Source of the DNA: DASXTW01 sp036505215
GTDB lineage: Bacteria > Actinomycetota > UBA4738
Assembly (NCBI GenBank): GCA_036505215.1
Contig: DASXTW010000208.1
Coordinates: forward strand, 1-32,637
Direction of reading: 5' to 3'
DNA length: 32,637 nt
Position 1 is the first letter of the stretch. The number at the start of each line of letters is the position of its first letter. Position numbers and translations under genes: made by a program. The notes beneath the pieces were generated by a model. The model was not told where the DNA came from. It did not search any database and saw nothing but the letters and a program-made list of their open reading frames with translations. Shown piece after piece: positions 22,912 to 30,020 of this stretch.

Positions 22912-24291
22912 ATGGCCGAGCCGATCCAGTTCAATCTGAAATCCGACGATCTCCCCACAGCCTGGTACAACATCCTGCCCGACCTCGCTGCCTCCGGCCT
23001 ATCGCCCCTCCCCCCGTTGCATCCGGGAACGGGGGACCCGGTCACGCCCGACCTCCTGACACCGCTGTTCCCGATGGCTTTGATCCAGCAGGAAGTCTCC
23101 ACCGACGGCTGGATCGACATCCCGGGAGGCGTACTCGATGTGTACAGGCTGTGGAGGCCGACTCCCCTGTACCGCGCTCGCCGATTGGAGCAGGCCCTCC
23201 AGACCCCCGCACACATCTACTTCAAGTACGAGGGAACGTCGCCGGCGGGTTCGCACAAGCCCAACACCGCTGTGGCCCAGGCCTTCTACAACAAGGAAGC
23301 CGGGATCAAGCGGCTGACCACGGAGACGGGCGCGGGCCAATGGGGATCGGCCCTGGCCATGGCGTGCTCGTTCTATGGGTTGGAGTGCCTGGTGTTCATG
23401 GTCAAGGCGTCCTACAACCAGAAGCCGTACCGGCGCATCTTCATGGAGACCTTCGGCGCCGAGGTCCGGCCCTCCCCCACTTCCACCACGGAGTCCGGGA
23501 AGAAGATCTTGGAGGAGAACCCCGACTCGCCCGGCTCGCTCGGCATCGCCATCAGCGAGGCCATCGAAGTGGCCGCTCAGGATGCCACGACCAACTACTC
23601 CCTGGGAAGCGTCCTGAACCACGTCCTGCTCCACCAGACGGTGATCGGGCAGGAGGCCAAGAAACAGATGGAACTGGCCGACGAGCAGCCCGACGTGGTG
23701 ATCGGCTGCGTCGGCGGCGGCTCCAACTACGCTGGCCTCGCTTATCCGTTCATGCAGGACCGCCTGCAGGGCAAGACGACAACGCGATTCGTCGCGGCCG
23801 AGCCCGCCGCGTGCCCCACCCTGACCAAGGGGAAGTTCGCCTACGACTTCGGCGACACCGGGCAAATGACGCCCCTCCTCCCGATGTACACGATCGGGCA
23901 CACCTTCGTCCCTGCTCCCGTCCACGCCGGCGGCCTTCGCTACCACGGAGACGCACCGTCGCTCAGCCTGCTTGTCCGCGGAGGCCACATGGAGGCCCGG
24001 GCCTACACGCAGAACCCGATCTTCGAAGCGGCGATCGAGTTCGCGAAGGCCCAGGGCATCATCGCCGGCCCGGAGCCCGCGCACGCCATCCGCACGGTCA
24101 TCGACGAGGCCATCGAGGCCAAGGAGTCGGGCCAGGAGAAGGTCATCCTGTTCAACCTCTCCGGGCACGGACACTTCGACATGCAGGCCTACGACGACTA
24201 CCTGGCGGGTCGCTTGCCGGAAGTCGAGTTCAGGCAGGAGGACGTGGACGAGGCGATGACCCACGTGCCTCAGGTCCCCATCCCCGGATAG
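22912..24291 (+). CDS. trpB2: Tryptophan synthase beta chain, TrpB2 type
   Basis: PLP enzyme condensing indole with serine to give tryptophan, 459 residues. The PLP Lys is in GSHKPNTAVAQAFY, preceded by RPTPLYRARRLEQAL and YFKYEGTSPAG. The phosphate-binding loop is CVGGGSNYAGL. The long N-terminal extension (MAEPIQFNLKSDDLPTAWYN) and HAGGLRYHGDAPSLSLL are hallmarks of the TrpB2 subgroup, which lacks the usual contact features for TrpA and often acts alone, for example salvaging indole. No trpA, trpC or trpF is nearby, in line with that. The ATG has an AGGAGG at ideal spacing. Its stop overlaps the GTG of the next gene by one base. Confidence 0.93.
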   Translation: MAEPIQFNLKSDDLPTAWYNILPDLAASGLSPLPPLHPGTGDPVTPDLLTPLFPMALIQQEVSTDGWIDIPGGVLDVYRLWRPTPLYRARRLEQALQTPAHIYFKYEGTSPAGSHKPNTAVAQAFYNKEAGIKRLTTETGAGQWGSALAMACSFYGLECLVFMVKASYNQKPYRRIFMETFGAEVRPSPTSTTESGKKILEENPDSPGSLGIAISEAIEVAAQDATTNYSLGSVLNHVLLHQTVIGQEAKKQMELADEQPDVVIGCVGGGSNYAGLAYPFMQDRLQGKTTTRFVAAEPAACPTLTKGKFAYDFGDTGQMTPLLPMYTIGHTFVPAPVHAGGLRYHGDAPSLSLLVRGGHMEARAYTQNPIFEAAIEFAKAQGIIAGPEPAHAIRTVIDEAIEAKESGQEKVILFNLSGHGHFDMQAYDDYLAGRLPEVEFRQEDVDEAMTHVPQVPIPG

Positions 24292-25037
24292 TGTCCGAAG
24301 AGTACGGCCCTTCCACCTATGGCGACCGGATCGCCGGGGCCTACGACGAGTGGTTCCGGCTCCCGACCGACACGGAGGAGGCAGTCGAGTTCCTGGCAGG
24401 GATGGCAGGTACCGGACCGGTGCTGGAGCTCGGAATAGGAACCGGTCGGATCGCCCTGCCGTTGGTCGAGCGAGGGATCGAGGTCCGCGGAGTCGACGCG
24501 TCAGAATCGATGGTGGCAAGGCTCCGAGAGAAGCCTGGTGGGGATCGCGTCATGGTGACCATGGGGGATTTCGCCGACGTCGGCCAGCTCATGGAGGGCC
24601 GGTTCTCACTGGTGTTTGTGGTGTTCAACACCTTCTTCGGATTGCTCACCCAGGACGACCAGGTGCGGTGCTTCCAGGGCGTAGCCCGGCACCTGGCCAA
24701 CGATGGTGCGTTCGTGATGCAGGCGTTCGTACCGGACATACCTCGGTTCGACCGGGGGCAGCGAGTGGAGGCGATGGACGTGGGGACGGACATCGTTCAC
24801 CTGGAGGCGAGTCGATACGACCCCGTCACCCAGCGGGTGCATAGCCAGCACATCGTGGTGGAGGAGGGCCAGACTCGGCTCTTCCCGGTGAGCCTCCGGT
24901 TCTCCTACCCGTCCGAACTCGACCTCATGGCCAGGCTCGCCGGCATGCAGCTTCGGGAGCGCTGGGGCGGCTGGGACCGAAAGCCGTTCGATTCCGCGAG
25001 CCAGATTCACATCTCGGTGTGGGAACGCGCTCCCTAG
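24291..25037 (+). CDS. Class I SAM-dependent methyltransferase
   Basis: Transfers a methyl group from S-adenosylmethionine to an unknown acceptor; 248 residues. Motif I is VLELGIGTGRIALPL, with the acidic end of strand 2 in IEVRGVDASESM, and motif III-like FSLVFVVFNTFFGLL. The C-terminal part is beta-rich and ends FDSASQIHISVWERAP, as in the small-molecule methyltransferases related to UbiE/Methyltransf_25. The N-terminus SEEYGPSTYGDRIAGAYDEWF is typical. It starts at a GTG sharing its first base with the trpB2 stop (TAGTG), so it is translated by coupling. A link to indole or tryptophan derivatives is possible from this arrangement but not shown. Confidence 0.85.
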   Translation: MSEEYGPSTYGDRIAGAYDEWFRLPTDTEEAVEFLAGMAGTGPVLELGIGTGRIALPLVERGIEVRGVDASESMVARLREKPGGDRVMVTMGDFADVGQLMEGRFSLVFVVFNTFFGLLTQDDQVRCFQGVARHLANDGAFVMQAFVPDIPRFDRGQRVEAMDVGTDIVHLEASRYDPVTQRVHSQHIVVEEGQTRLFPVSLRFSYPSELDLMARLAGMQLRERWGGWDRKPFDSASQIHISVWERAP

Positions 25038-25044
25038 GGCGCTC

Positions 25045-26001
25045 TCATCGCACACGTCCTTCGCCGTCTGGCGGCGGGAGGCCCAAGGCCCGGGCAGCCC
25101 ACGGGAGGGCCACTCGTAGCTGGTCGAGCTGAATCTTTCGCACCCGAGGGGCCGTGGGGATCTGAGGCAGGGGGGCGCGGTAAGCGAAGAACCCGGCCAC
25201 CAGCGCAGCGAGCTCGGGCTGACCAGGCGCGACTTCCTCAGGCGGGGGTCCTCCCTCGAGGTACAGGCTGGGGGCCCAACCTGCGGGGTCGACATCGGCG
25301 TTTCCGATACACGCCAAGTTCCAGTCGACGAGCAGGGTGCGCCGGCCGAGGAAGCAGATGTTGTCGCTTCGGACGTCGAGATGGACCAGCTCGTGGCCCG
25401 TCAGCACCGCCGATCGCTCGGCCTCGATAAAGCGGGGAAGTGCCGCCGCCAGCCACTCCGCCGAGCAGAGCCCCAGAGCGAGGAGCCCTTCCGGCTCGTC
25501 TCGGACCTCAGTCCAGCACGCCAGACGATCCCGCCACTCCTCCAGGCTGGGGAGCCCCTCGGGCGGATCGGCTTCCCGGATCCGTCCCAACATCCGCCTG
25601 ACCCGATCAACACGCTCTGACGACCAGGGCGGTGGCCACTTACCAGGGCTCAGATCTTCCAGGAGCAGGACCGGCGCCTCCTGGTCATCCCCCCAACCGA
25701 GCATGCGGGGGATGAAGTCCGCCCGCAGCTCGGCGTAGACGCGATGCTCGTCCCTGAGCCACCCCGCCGTGTCCTCTGTGGTGGCCACCTTGGCAAAGAC
25801 ACTCGAGCCGTCTTCCAGGTCGGCAACCCATCGCTCGGCGGGCGTGTATCCACCGCCGGTGATGCGCCGCCAGGCGATCGGCTTCGATCCGGCAAGCGAC
25901 GTGACGCGCTCGACGACGCTCGGTGACGGCTCAGCCGCGTGCACGTGCCCACGGTACAGGCCGGAAGCCGACCAATCCCTGCGTTGACCCGCCCCATACA
26001 A
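25045..26001 (-). CDS. Aminoglycoside phosphotransferase (APH)-fold kinase
   Basis: Kinase-like protein of up to 318 residues, convergent with the methyltransferase gene (7-nt gap). The catalytic loop is HLDVRSDNICF (HxDxxxxN) and the metal-binding Asp is in LLVDWNLACIG. The nucleotide-binding lobe includes VFAKVATTEDTAGWLRDEHRVY and the hinge PVLLLEDLSPGKW. Such proteins phosphorylate small molecules (choline, homoserine, sugars, antibiotics), and the family name does not show drug resistance. The start is uncertain: 26001 gives the longest protein, while a GTG at 25944 removes a nonconserved leader and leaves more room for the divergent promoter. Confidence 0.8.
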   Translation of the reverse strand: MYGAGQRRDWSASGLYRGHVHAAEPSPSVVERVTSLAGSKPIAWRRITGGGYTPAERWVADLEDGSSVFAKVATTEDTAGWLRDEHRVYAELRADFIPRMLGWGDDQEAPVLLLEDLSPGKWPPPWSSERVDRVRRMLGRIREADPPEGLPSLEEWRDRLACWTEVRDEPEGLLALGLCSAEWLAAALPRFIEAERSAVLTGHELVHLDVRSDNICFLGRRTLLVDWNLACIGNADVDPAGWAPSLYLEGGPPPEEVAPGQPELAALVAGFFAYRAPLPQIPTAPRVRKIQLDQLRVALPWAARALGLPPPDGEGRVR

Positions 26002-26002
26002 T
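25997..26002 (+). promoter_or_regulatory. Possible -10 box TACAAT for the acyl-CoA synthetase
   Basis: TACAAT fits TANNNT and would give a leader of about 34 nt carrying GGGGAGG before the ATG at 26043. The TTGACC at 25984 is too close to serve as its -35 box. Confidence 0.35.
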
Positions 26003-26042
26003 CCGGTGAACGTTCCCTTTTCAAGCGAAGGGGAGGCCGGCC

Positions 26043-27668
26043 ATGCGCGGGCTCATGCAGGACGATCAGCTCACCCTCACCCGATTCCTGGAGAGAGTCA
26101 CCGCGTTCTATCCGCGACAGCAGATCGTCACCCGGACGCCGGCGGGCGACCATCGCGAGACCTACGAGGAGCTCGGGGAGCGCGTGGGCCGGCTGGCCAA
26201 CGCGTTGAAGGATCTCGGGGTAGGCCCGGGAGACAGGGTCGGCTCGTTCGGGTTCAACACCTATCGCCACCTGGAGCTGTACTTCGCCGTCCCCTGCATG
26301 GGCTCGGTGCTGCATACGCTGAACATCCGCCTGCACCCCGATCAGGTGGCGTGGATCGCCAACCATGCCGAAGACAAGGTGGTCTTCGTCGACGACGTGC
26401 TCGTTTCCGTGTTCTCGAGGATCGCCCCCCATCTGAAGGGCGTGGAGCATGTCGTGGTGATGGGCCCCGGAGACCGGGGTGACCTGACCGATCCCCTCGA
26501 CTACGAGGAGCTGACCCAGGCGGCCTCACCGAGCTTCGATTGGCCGGACCTCGACGAGGGCACAGCCTCGGCCATGTGCTACACGTCCGGGACCACCGGC
26601 AGTCCCAAGGGCGTCGTGTATTCCCACCGGTCGATGGTCCTGCATTCGTACATGATCAACCTCGCCGAGACCGTGGGGATCACCACTCGCGATGCCGTTT
26701 TGCCGGTCGTCCCCATGTTCCACGCCAATGCATGGGGCATGCCCTACGCGGCAACCCTAGCGGGGGCAAAGCAGGTCTTCGCCGGCCACCTCAGCGCCGA
26801 TCCGGCCGCCCTGACCGACCTTATCCAGCAGGAGCGCGTCACAGTCCTCGCGGGTGTCCCGACCGTATGGATCGGCTTGTTGCAGTATCTGGAAACGAAC
26901 GCTCGCGACGTCTCATCGATCCGCTACATCACGGCCGGGGGATCGGCCGTTCCCGTGTCGCTGATCGAGCGGTTCCAGCGCCAGCTCGGCGTGAGCCTCA
27001 TCCAGGGCTGGGGCATGACCGAGACCGGGCCCGTGGCCGCCCTCTCCTCGCTCACCCCGGAGCTCGAACACCTCCCCGAAGAAGAACAGTTCCGCCAGCG
27101 GGCCAGGCAGGGCCGGGTGGTCCCCGGCGTCTGGTTCCGTGTCGTGGCCGAGGACGGGACCGAGGTCCCGTGGGACACCAAGTCGATGGGCGAGATCCAG
27201 GTGAAAGGGAACTGGGTGGCGGGCACCTACTACAACGATCCCCAGGCGGACGAACGGTTCGCCGAGGGGTGGCTGCGGACCGGAGACGTGGCCGTCGTGG
27301 ACGAGTACGGGTACCTCCAGATCGTCGATCGGACCAAGGACCTGGTGAAGTCGGGCGGCGAGTGGATCTCCAGCGTGGAGCTGGAAAGTGCCCTCATGGG
27401 CCACCCGGCCGTCCTGGAAGCGGCGGTGATCGGGGTCCCCAACGAACGGTGGGTCGAGCGTCCCGTGGCGTGTGTGGTCAAGAAGCCTGATCAGGATGTG
27501 GCCAAGGGGGAGCTGATCGAGTTCCTGGCTCCGAAGTTCCCCAAGTGGTGGCTGCCCGACGACGTGGTGTTCGTCGACGAGATCCCCAAGACCAGCGTGG
27601 GGAAGTTCGACAAGAAGGTCCTGCGCGAGGACTTCAAGGGCCACAAGATCGAGGGTCCCTCCGAGTAG
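26043..27668 (+). CDS. Fatty acyl-CoA synthetase (AMP-forming, FadD/DmdB-like)
   Basis: Activates a carboxylic acid to its CoA thioester through an acyl-adenylate; 541 residues of the ANL superfamily. The P-loop-like motif is YTSGTTGSPKGVVYSHRS. The adenylate-binding GWGMTETGP and hinge-preceding TGDVAVVDEYGYLQIVDR follow, and then KDLVKSGGEWISSVELE. The C-terminal catalytic Lys is in KTSVGKFDKKVLRE. The KSGGEWIS and KTSVGKFDK forms are typical of medium/long-chain and methylmercaptopropionate ligases rather than acetyl-CoA synthetases. The ATG follows GGGGAGG. It is a stand-alone gene; the dehydrogenase/crotonase operon 2.4 kb downstream could use its products. The chain length of the substrate is undetermined. 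Confidence 0.92.
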   Translation: MRGLMQDDQLTLTRFLERVTAFYPRQQIVTRTPAGDHRETYEELGERVGRLANALKDLGVGPGDRVGSFGFNTYRHLELYFAVPCMGSVLHTLNIRLHPDQVAWIANHAEDKVVFVDDVLVSVFSRIAPHLKGVEHVVVMGPGDRGDLTDPLDYEELTQAASPSFDWPDLDEGTASAMCYTSGTTGSPKGVVYSHRSMVLHSYMINLAETVGITTRDAVLPVVPMFHANAWGMPYAATLAGAKQVFAGHLSADPAALTDLIQQERVTVLAGVPTVWIGLLQYLETNARDVSSIRYITAGGSAVPVSLIERFQRQLGVSLIQGWGMTETGPVAALSSLTPELEHLPEEEQFRQRARQGRVVPGVWFRVVAEDGTEVPWDTKSMGEIQVKGNWVAGTYYNDPQADERFAEGWLRTGDVAVVDEYGYLQIVDRTKDLVKSGGEWISSVELESALMGHPAVLEAAVIGVPNERWVERPVACVVKKPDQDVAKGELIEFLAPKFPKWWLPDDVVFVDEIPKTSVGKFDKKVLREDFKGHKIEGPSE

Positions 27669-27747
27669 GTCGCTCCCTCGAGGGGTTTGGCCTGCTCCGA
27701 TCTGGAGAGAACCTCAGCGGCCCAACCAGACTGAGGAGGCGAACTCT

Positions 27748-27924
27748 GTGAGCCTTGGACTGAGGTCGATCCTGCTGCTGGCCGCCGTCGTCGCGTTCAT
27801 CGCGGCGATCTTCGTGGACAAGGACGCTCTCAAGTGGATCGCCGCCGGCCTGGCCCTGTTCGCTGGGGCATTCCTGGTGAGTGAGACTGGACTCGGACGC
27901 AGCCTGGGTCGACGCCGGTTGTAG
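27748..27924 (+). CDS. 58-residue protein with two membrane helices
   Basis: A small gene with an excellent ribosome binding site (GAGGAGG at 27733-27739) before the GTG at 27748 and a TAG at 27922-27924. The product starts MSLGLRSILLLAAVVAFIAAIFV, has a short charged turn (DKDALKW), a second helix (IAAGLALFAGAFLV) and a basic tail (GRSLGRRRL). A two-helix hairpin with the basic end in the cytoplasm is expected. It falls between the acyl-CoA synthetase and the lipoprotein on the same strand. No family is recognised. The perfect start signal and hydrophobicity pattern make it a credible real gene. Confidence 0.7.
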   Translation: MSLGLRSILLLAAVVAFIAAIFVDKDALKWIAAGLALFAGAFLVSETGLGRSLGRRRL

Positions 27925-27976
27925 GGCTCGCTAGCGCTTGCGCCTCGCCAACCGAATGCGTATCGGTCAGCCAACG

Positions 27977-28000
27977 GGAACCTGGATCGCCTTTCGGGTT
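27977..28000 (+). promoter_or_regulatory. ECF-like promoter candidate GGAAC-N16-GTT before the lipoprotein
   Basis: GGAAC at 27977-27981 and GTT at 27998-28000 fit the general pattern of ECF sigma promoters (GGAAC and CGTT-like -10). An ECF factor is encoded at 20814-21362. The -10 is poor, so this is a lead only. Confidence 0.25.
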
Positions 28001-28013
28001 ATCTAATGGATGC

Positions 28014-28472
28014 ATGAGAAGGATTCCCTCATTCACCGTGCCTCTCGTGCTCGGTGCGGCGATGCTGCTGGCATCCTGCGCGGAGCGGAGCCAGAGTAGT
28101 GGGGCACCTTCACCGGACTCCCCCGTGACCTCGACCCCGAACCCTGGCGGACCGCAACCCGGGCCAACGCCCCTGATGGTCACGCCACGCCCGGGACTGG
28201 TCGACCCCCGGCCCCGCGCATGGGAGAACGTCGATGTCGAAGACGACCGCACACTCCTGATCCAGTTCTACGGAGGTGTGGAGGAGTGCTACGGGCTGCA
28301 CCACGTCGACCTGGAATACGGCACGGATGAGATCACCGTCACCCTATACGAAGGCCGGGTGCCATCGGCTGGGGTATGCATCGACATGGCGGTGCTGAAG
28401 GCGGTGCGGGTCAGACTGGACCAGCCTCTCGACGGACGCAAGGTCGTGGACGGCTCGGCGCCGAAGGCCTGA
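28014..28472 (+). CDS. Small secreted lipoprotein of unknown function
   Basis: A 152-residue lipoprotein: MRRIPSFTVPLVLGAAMLLASC has a basic start, hydrophobic core and lipobox LLASC, so the Cys at 22 should be lipidated. A Pro/Ser/Thr-rich linker (residues 25-65) precedes a globular domain of about 85 residues with two Cys (VEECYGL, AGVCIDM). Its predicted strands include RTLLIQFYGG, HHVDLEYGTDEITVTLYEG and AVRVRLDQPL. The domain recalls small beta-sandwich lipoproteins of actinobacteria, but I do not recognise a named family. It abuts the convergent membrane protein gene (one base between stops). Confidence 0.75.
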   Translation: MRRIPSFTVPLVLGAAMLLASCAERSQSSGAPSPDSPVTSTPNPGGPQPGPTPLMVTPRPGLVDPRPRAWENVDVEDDRTLLIQFYGGVEECYGLHHVDLEYGTDEITVTLYEGRVPSAGVCIDMAVLKAVRVRLDQPLDGRKVVDGSAPKA

Positions 28473-28473
28473 C

Positions 28474-29115
28474 CTACGGAGGGGTCGCCACTGGTGTTGC
28501 GGTGGCCTCTGCCTGCCCTCGCCACAGGATCGAACCGACCCACAGAAACCAGGCCGGGCTGAGGATGAAGCCGGAGATCACGGCCGCGGTGAGAAGCCCG
28601 GGACTCTTCGGGTTCAGCACGATCAGCCGCCCCAAGTAGACGACGATCAGAAGCACCCCGCCGACGACCGCCAGGTAGCCCAGCGCCTTCGGAAGCAGAG
28701 CGCCGCGAATGATCAGCCAACCGATCACCATCAGGGCAAGGGCGGTGAAGCCGAAGGTGAGCAAGCCCCGGGGGTCGATCGGATTGGCCCCGATGTTGCT
28801 GATGCTGTTGGCGGGCCGCTTCACCAGCAGCGCCAGGTCGAACCCGCCGTGGATCGAGGATCCCAGCGCGCCGGCCACCCCGAGGAGCAGCCCCAAGAGC
28901 GCAAAGCTCGGGTCCGTGACCCGGAGGCGGTGGTACACGGCGATCATCACCACCGTCGAGACGAGTCCACCCCCCAGCAGGAACAGGGCACTCGCATAGC
29001 CCGCTCCGCGGGGGGCGCTTCGCACAGTGAACACGAAGGCGATCGCGTACCCAACCCCACCCAGCGCCACCAGGGCCGCGCACGCTCCTGCGAACCGCTC
29101 GAACGTCCTGGACAC
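28474..29115 (-). CDS. Multi-pass membrane protein, possibly DUF4386-like
   Basis: A 213-residue integral membrane protein with about six hydrophobic segments: FAGACAALVALGGVGYAIAFVF, ALFLLGGGLVSTVVMIAVY, FALLGLLLGVAGALGS, LLTFGFTALALMVIGWLII, LGYLAVVGGVLLIVVYLG and a C-terminal pair. The order and the loop GALLPKALGYLAVVGG are reminiscent of DUF4386 family proteins, whose function is unknown. I chose the GTG at 29115 because GGAGGGGGAG precedes it and the first helix begins right after; the longer frame to 29337 would run into the dioxygenase gene. No transport or enzyme motif is visible. Confidence 0.75.
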   Translation of the reverse strand: MSRTFERFAGACAALVALGGVGYAIAFVFTVRSAPRGAGYASALFLLGGGLVSTVVMIAVYHRLRVTDPSFALLGLLLGVAGALGSSIHGGFDLALLVKRPANSISNIGANPIDPRGLLTFGFTALALMVIGWLIIRGALLPKALGYLAVVGGVLLIVVYLGRLIVLNPKSPGLLTAAVISGFILSPAWFLWVGSILWRGQAEATATPVATPP

Positions 29116-29192
29116 GATCGCTCCCCCTCCCTCGCTCACGTGAAAGCTCGCCGGAAGGCTAGAGGGAAACAGGGCCGGGACGCCAGCGGGAA

Positions 29193-29972
29193 TTACAGAT
29201 GGCTCCGGAGGTCCCAGAGCTCCGGATAGAACCGCTTGTCCAGGGTGGTCTTCAGGTAGGGCACTCCGGCCGACCCCCCGGTCCCGGACTTGGAGCCGAT
29301 CTGCCGCTCCACCATCACCACGTGATGAAGCCGCCATTGCCTGAACAGCTCGTCGTGGGTGAGCAACGACTCGGCCGTGTAGAAGATCTCGGGGTTTGTG
29401 TCCTTGCTCTTCATCATCTCCAGCAAGCTCTTCCGCCGGATCTCCTCGTCATCCGCAGGCATGGGCAGGCCCGACTGATCCATGAGCGCGCAGAACGAGT
29501 CCCACAAGGTAGGCTCCGCCAGCCGCTGCTCCAGACGCGCCCGCTCCTCCTCCGTCGCGGCCAGCCGTTCCAGCAGCCCCCGCTCCTTCAGCCCCGACAG
29601 GAACTCGATCTCGCGGAACTGGACCGACTGGAATCCGCTTGCGGGGGCCAGGAGGTCCCTGAACTCCAGGAAGTCCTGCGGCGACATCGATTCGATGATG
29701 CCGAGGTGCTCGGCGAGCATCCGTTCGATGGCCTGCACCCGCTTCAGGTAATGGCGGGCGGGAAAGGATCTGCCGGCGAACAGCTCGTCGCGGGCCGTCT
29801 CCAGCTCGAACAGGATGAGCTTGAACCACAGCTCGAAGGACTGATGGACCACGATGAACAGCAGCTCGTCATGGGCCATGGGCCGGGACAGCGGCGTCTG
29901 GAGGGAGAGGAGCTCGGGGACCCGGAGGTATCGCCCGTACGAGAGGTCGCCGACCCCCTCATCGGATTCCAC
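29193..29972 (-). CDS. kynA: Tryptophan 2,3-dioxygenase
   Basis: Haem enzyme opening the indole ring of tryptophan to N-formylkynurenine, the first step of the kynurenine pathway; 259 residues, as expected for bacteria. Family features are the N-terminal SYGRYLRVPELLSLQTPLS, HDELLFIVVHQSFELWFKLILFE with the distal His, SGFQSVQFREIEFL, the haem-ligating His in RLHHVVMVERQIGSKSGTGGSAG, and the end FYPELWDLR. The GTG at 29972 is preceded by TAAGCT and six bases, indicating a leaderless mRNA. It is divergent from the glutaryl-CoA-type dehydrogenase operon with 48 nt between starts, so the two promoters are back to back. Kynurenine formamidase and kynureninase are not in the window. Confidence 0.95.
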   Translation of the reverse strand: MESDEGVGDLSYGRYLRVPELLSLQTPLSRPMAHDELLFIVVHQSFELWFKLILFELETARDELFAGRSFPARHYLKRVQAIERMLAEHLGIIESMSPQDFLEFRDLLAPASGFQSVQFREIEFLSGLKERGLLERLAATEEERARLEQRLAEPTLWDSFCALMDQSGLPMPADDEEIRRKSLLEMMKSKDTNPEIFYTAESLLTHDELFRQWRLHHVVMVERQIGSKSGTGGSAGVPYLKTTLDKRFYPELWDLRSHL

Positions 29973-29978
29973 GATCGA

Positions 29979-29984
29979 AGCTTA
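29979..29984 (-). promoter_or_regulatory. -10 box TAAGCT of a leaderless dioxygenase transcript
   Basis: On the minus strand TAAGCT is followed by six bases and then the GTG at 29972. It has the same spacing as the other leaderless genes here. It faces the divergent box at 30008-30013, within a 48-nt shared regulatory gap. Confidence 0.45.
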
Positions 29985-30007
29985 CTCGGTGATCGCTTTC
30001 GCACGTA

Positions 30008-30013
30008 TAGAGT
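30008..30013 (+). promoter_or_regulatory. -10 box TAGAGT for the acyl-CoA dehydrogenase operon
   Basis: TAGAGT is followed by seven bases and the ATG at 30021, predicting a leaderless or near-leaderless transcript. No ribosome binding site is present. The GTG at 30018 is an alternative start. Confidence 0.45.
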
Positions 30014-30020
30014 GACTGTG

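Noticed and set aside
22999..24519. 506-residue minus-strand open frame
   Set aside because: Antisense to TrpB2 and the methyltransferase, both with clear motifs.
25045..26001. Aminoglycoside resistance gene
   Set aside because: Only the general APH kinase fold is visible; this fold serves many metabolic kinases.
29199..30020. Upstream extension of the acyl-CoA dehydrogenase frame
   Set aside because: It is antisense to tryptophan 2,3-dioxygenase and the family-typical protein begins near 30021, next to a -10 box.
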